In this document: positions 61,801 through 64,000 of the stretch, in pieces
Layout of the letters: every line of letters begins with the position of its first letter
How positions within the stretch are numbered: the first letter of the stretch is position 1
DNA from: Flavonifractor sp. AGMB03687
GTDB lineage: Bacteria; Bacillota; Clostridia; Oscillospirales; Oscillospiraceae
Assembly: GCF_017811815.1 (NCBI RefSeq)
Contig: NZ_JADKZI010000005.1
Span: forward strand, 62,001 to 126,000
DNA length: 64,000 bases
Reading direction: 5' to 3'
The notes under the pieces: generated by a model
Told to the model about the DNA's origin: nothing
The model's input: only the letters and a program-made list of their open reading frames with translations
Databases searched by the model: none
Position numbers and translations under genes: made by a program

Positions 61801-63255
61801 ATCTTGATCAAGGCCGCACCAATTCTCAGAGAAGTCGAAACCGGTGACGGAAATGGATGTGCTGCCGTCAGCATTCTTGGTAACGGTTGGCGTAAGACCG
61901 CTGGATGTCTTAGCTCCCCAAGTCAGAGTATCGTTGTTGTCTTTGCCTGTGCAGGGCACGGTATAGACAGTGACATTACCTGCGTTCGAAGGGGCAGTAA
62001 AATTGTTGGGGACCGTATCGATCACGACCGCGCTATCGTCAAGCGTCGAGGTCTCCGTCACGATATTTGATATCGTTTGAAAAGCATTCTTCAGTTCGCC
62101 AGCATTATCTGCCTTAAAGTAATAGTCTCCCTCGGCACGCGTACTAAGCGATATTCCACGCTTATCATATTTGGCGTTCGGATAATTAGAGGAGACACCA
62201 TTCATATACTTATTAAAGTTATTATTGGTATCAGCAGGGTCGGCGCCAGTAAACATACCAATGGTATAGACTTTTGTTCCGCTCGTCTTCAGATCCTTAG
62301 CGGTATTAATGGCAGAACCAGCCACTCTAATTTGGAAGTCGCTCTCATGGGTGGGTTCACCATCAGTAAACATGATGACGACCGCGGGACGGTTTTTGTC
62401 TTCGCCAGAACGCTTATCTAACATGCTCTTTGCCTTTTGCATGGCAAGATCCGCAGAGGTAGCGCCTGCCGCAGTCAACTTAGATACCGCCGTTTTCAAA
62501 GTTTCTGAATTTTGAATATCTGTCAAATTACAAAGGACCTGAGTATGATTATATGTATAGGGCCAAGAATCGTACTTGGTATCTCCGACTTCATCCGAGG
62601 CCTCGCCCGCGAGCTTTACGATGCCGATCCTGTGGGCAACATTTTGACTCTTGACCTCATCGATAAAGCTATTGACAGCCTCCTTCATGGCCGCTAATTT
62701 TTGAGTTGTACTACCTGGGACCTCTTCGTAAGTGTACAGCGGACCAGTATAAATCACGCCTTTATAATAGCCAGTCACCTTATTTCCCAAGACCTGGCCG
62801 TTGGCCTCCAGCCAATACTGTGTGTTCCAGTTTTCCCACTCGGACTTGACAGTGACCCGATAGTAGCTATCACCGATCTTTGCGTAGTAGCTTTTTAAGT
62901 GACGGAAATCGGAAGGAGTCCAAGATGTTTGTGTCGTGGCCACATATTGATAGGACGTGATGGTTTCCGTCATAGAGCCGGATACATCCAGGACGAGCAC
63001 GATATCCATCGGTGCCGCAGACGTTGTGGTCGTTACTGTGCCAGTGGCGTAGGATTCCAGCTGGACGGTGTAGCCGTCTTGGCCCTTCGTAATTGTCTTT
63101 TTCAGACACAGATCGTTCTGCACCGCCGATACTTCGACGGGAGAGGATCCTGTTGTCCCATCATCGCTGGATCCGGCCGCCATAGCGGAAGCCGGCACCA
63201 GTGAGAACAGCAGTGCGAAGGATAAAAGCCATGCTAGTAGTCGCTTTTTCTTCAT
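58849..63255 (-). CDS. Giant surface protein: VWA domain, Ig-like and SpaA-like repeats, three SLH domains
   Basis: The ATG at 63255 follows AAAGGCGG and gives 1468 residues. The signal peptide starts MKKKRLLAWLLSFALLFSLV. A von Willebrand A domain has MIDAS DVSGS at D90/S92/S94 and IMFTDGEPTH. Ig-like/MBG and MucBP-like beta domains (about 560-830) follow, then a Listeria-Bacteroides-type repeat (VTYQPGTGSGTDQTF). A SpaA/Cna_B domain has IQKIDAQD and AEVTAPEGYVL. Three SLH domains lie at the C-terminus. It is probably a wall-bound adhesin. Base composition is clearly less GC-rich than its neighbours, which suggests transfer. Confidence 0.88.
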   Translation of the reverse strand: MKKKRLLAWLLSFALLFSLVPASAMAAGSSDDGTTGSSPVEVSAVQNDLCLKKTITKGQDGYTVQLESYATGTVTTTTSAAPMDIVLVLDVSGSMTETITSYQYVATTQTSWTPSDFRHLKSYYAKIGDSYYRVTVKSEWENWNTQYWLEANGQVLGNKVTGYYKGVIYTGPLYTYEEVPGSTTQKLAAMKEAVNSFIDEVKSQNVAHRIGIVKLAGEASDEVGDTKYDSWPYTYNHTQVLCNLTDIQNSETLKTAVSKLTAAGATSADLAMQKAKSMLDKRSGEDKNRPAVVIMFTDGEPTHESDFQIRVAGSAINTAKDLKTSGTKVYTIGMFTGADPADTNNNFNKYMNGVSSNYPNAKYDKRGISLSTRAEGDYYFKADNAGELKNAFQTISNIVTETSTLDDSAVVIDTVPNNFTAPSNAGNVTVYTVPCTGKDNNDTLTWGAKTSSGLTPTVTKNADGSTSISVTGFDFSENWCGLDQDNAAHGQKLVIEFTIQCDNYGGTQPTNAGATVNDASGNPVIAVDDPKVAVPVDLGITDTDTYTKEKTYDGTPYTFDDVIEDIVKTYPSKVDGSKNAYIHLTYEIVKDGNTIGTYTVQNGKTSGSWSGAVPTIGTLARTYDGYTIRITGTDAEASNNTKSYNIPATFTIGQRPLTITADSGSKKEDGTPLVVDTYSITEGTLASGDALTSVTVTGSDQTTVGSYDNVPSNAVIECNGTNVTNCYEITYENGTLTISAPDKKYVDVTVNFYKDSVVATNSLGSTVMEEQEVGSQITLNASVLDTYKPNGYASGRQQGTIPYTVNEGSNVINVLYLPQTADLIDDDITIKHSIDSSTNFEGNDTAAHIVKKSATVSYQIVLDMNDLVFGDAPANSEAVSALRSAMGNESSIFAFMKNHRTEFAGSTVDLYVKFSDLLNVPTLDTHNFALTSNLFTLSSGPVYDSNTGYWKFTCTISDTVAEGNGDTILLTVNDLPLTEAAQAALSTSSDTQVTSECRIDGEIKYTPTSAEYTPTSAADAYTLTLEGKTAQNTALLRLEEKVIRTYQVTYQPGTGSGTDQTFTFEEGTTFPSKTPDQLGFSAPNGKVFDCWAWYQVKGQELAPLSGKPSTITCDLIAIAQWKDDPGSEIVDDDYFFAIQKIDAQDSHTLNGATFELYQLDKNGKVVNRSVTKTRRHGNENGIALFSVSTTNSYGGVWYYAEVTAPEGYVLDTEEYQIKASDFSSSQSKAIKNADTVRNYRSSTPGLLNNEDHFAYIIGFSDGYVRPYNLITRSETTTIFFRLLNSSVRDKNLLTTNTYTDVPDDYWANTAISTMTGLGIVQGCSTTTFEPNSPITRAEFATICARFDTGVSSGTQTFSDISGHWAEKYIQRAAELGWVKGCEDGTFRPDTYITRAEAMTIINRVLNRIPEDESDLLHGMNVWPDCDPSDWFYLAVQEATNSHDFKHKAGNYESWTRMIPDPDWTRYEN

Positions 63256-63484
63256 GAAATCATACCGCCTTTCCAAATATATCATATAATATTTAGTTTG
63301 ACCTTGTCCAATAGCTACATCTGTGATTTAGAAATAGCGCATACTTCACAGAGTACAAGGCGAACGGATGGTATCAGTCATTGGGTATCATCACCTGCTT
63401 CCAAATCTACCCACAATAAACCTTATGGGCCGATCAGGCTATCCCTCACAAACAGGGCAGCCACGTTTACTTCCACCGCAACCA
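63256..63484 (-). other. Long 5' leader of the surface protein gene
   Basis: About 220 nt separate the predicted start of transcription from the ATG. I saw no known riboswitch core. A second weak promoter, TGGACA-18-TATGAT, lies at 63310-63281 on the minus strand. AT-rich compared with the rest of the window. Confidence 0.45.
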
Positions 63485-63513
63485 ATTATATCATAGCCTA
63501 AATTTTTTTGCAA
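63485..63513 (-). promoter_or_regulatory. Promoter for the giant surface protein gene
   Basis: On the minus strand TTGCAA (63513-63508), 17 bp and TATAAT (63490-63485) preceded by an extended TGA. Confidence 0.7.
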
Positions 63514-63585
63514 TGATGTTACAGGGCGAAAACTGTCTTTTTTTCCCGATCTGTATTTTAAAAGTTCGTTCCTGATGCTGATGGT

Positions 63586-64000
63586 CTATCGCGTGGAATG
63601 ATCCTGAGGCTTGTCCCCATGGGGACGGCGGTGGTACCGGCGGCGGGGCCGCTTCTTCTCGCCGGAAGGGGCGCCCTGCTGCTGTCCCTCAGCGGCAGGC
63701 TTCTCAGGGGCGGGCTTGCCGCTCTCCTGGGCCTTAGGCTTGTTTTCCTGGGGCTTGCCCTCCCCCTTGGGCGGGCGGCTCTGGGCCTTCTGAGGGGCCT
63801 GCTTGGCCTCCTCCTTCTTCCCCTGCTGCTGAGAAGGTGTCTGGGCCTGCTCCCCGCCTCCTCTGCGGCGGCGGCTGCGGCTCCGGCGGGGCTCGGCGGT
63901 GGGGACGCTCTCCTCCTCCGCCACGCCCAGCCCGGCCAGGGCGATGTTCATGTTGTCCTTCAGGGTGCGGGGCTCCTCCACGGGAGTCACCTTCCGAAGC
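63586..64000 (-). CDS. C-terminal part of a protein with basic low-complexity tail (start outside window)
   Basis: The frame is open to the right edge of the window and ends at TAG (63588-63586). The visible 138 residues are dominated by Arg/Lys/Gln/Pro: [12 protein letters not shown] and KKRPRRRYHRRPHG flank a Gln/Glu/Lys/Pro-rich stretch. Such tails occur on RNA-binding and sporulation-associated proteins of Firmicutes. No folded domain is visible, so I do not name the family. Confidence 0.7.
   Translation of the reverse strand, partial: LRKVTPVEEPRTLKDNMNIALAGLGVAEEESVPTAEPRRSRSRRRRGGGEQAQTPSQQQGKKEEAKQAPQKAQSRPPKGEGKPQENKPKAQESGKPAPEKPAAEGQQQGAPSGEKKRPRRRYHRRPHGDKPQDHSTR

Overview
The window is GC-rich bacterial chromosome around the replication origin of an anaerobic, spore-forming Clostridia species. 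Supporting signs are dnaA/dnaN/recF/remB/gyrBA, rpmH/rnpA/yidD/yidC/jag, the spore protease Gpr, a Spo0A-like protein, T-box leaders, S-layer-homology (SLH) surface proteins and Gram-positive promoters. Strong GC bias, many SLH proteins and a tryptophanase cluster fit Oscillospiraceae (Flavonifractor/Lawsonibacter-like gut bacteria). That placement is inference; no rRNA, tRNA, CRISPR array, prophage or insertion sequence was seen.

Layout: 0-6.5 kb holds a purine-linked lipoprotein (partial), xpt, an SLH/GH18 protein, a YitT membrane protein, a PrsA-like foldase and a Spo0A-like regulator. 6.6-12.8 kb is noc-parA-parB with three parS sites, serS, mscL and rsmG. 12.9-19 kb has a MinD-like ATPase, mgsA, a T-box-controlled hisS whose start region is duplicated, an SLH protein and aspS. 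19-24.5 kb is a minus-strand operon of two MoeA-type proteins and two flavin oxidoreductases. 24.6-37.5 kb has an M23 peptidase, pta, an XRE regulator, lepA, gpr, rpsT, a YihY protein, adenine deaminase and a CoA block (panT-like ECF gene, coaX, coaBC). 37.5-43.7 kb has T-box glyS, then tryptophanase, a candidate antisense-strand small RNA, an NSS transporter and a PAS/HTH regulator. 43.7-55 kb is the minus-strand replication block from dnaA to gyrA and then rnhA and a flavodoxin. 55.5-58.7 kb is rpmH-rnpA-yidD-yidC-jag on the plus strand. 59-64 kb has a giant von Willebrand/SpaA/SLH surface protein and a partial basic protein.

How it works together: the origin lies between dnaA and dnaN (DnaA boxes, TAA/TAG/TAA trios, AT-rich stretch), with a second small DnaA-box cluster upstream of dnaA. 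The parABS/noc/rsmG module that usually follows jag lies about 45 kb away. Tryptophan import and cleavage (tnaA plus transporter) are next to a likely dedicated regulator. Pantothenate uptake and CoA synthesis are divergently arranged around one promoter region.

The most unusual signals are non-coding: eight back-to-back hairpins in the dnaA leader, a 64-bp duplication of the hisS start separated by a related hairpin string, a consensus-promoter small-RNA candidate between tnaA and its transporter, and an unassigned structured leader before the ECF gene.
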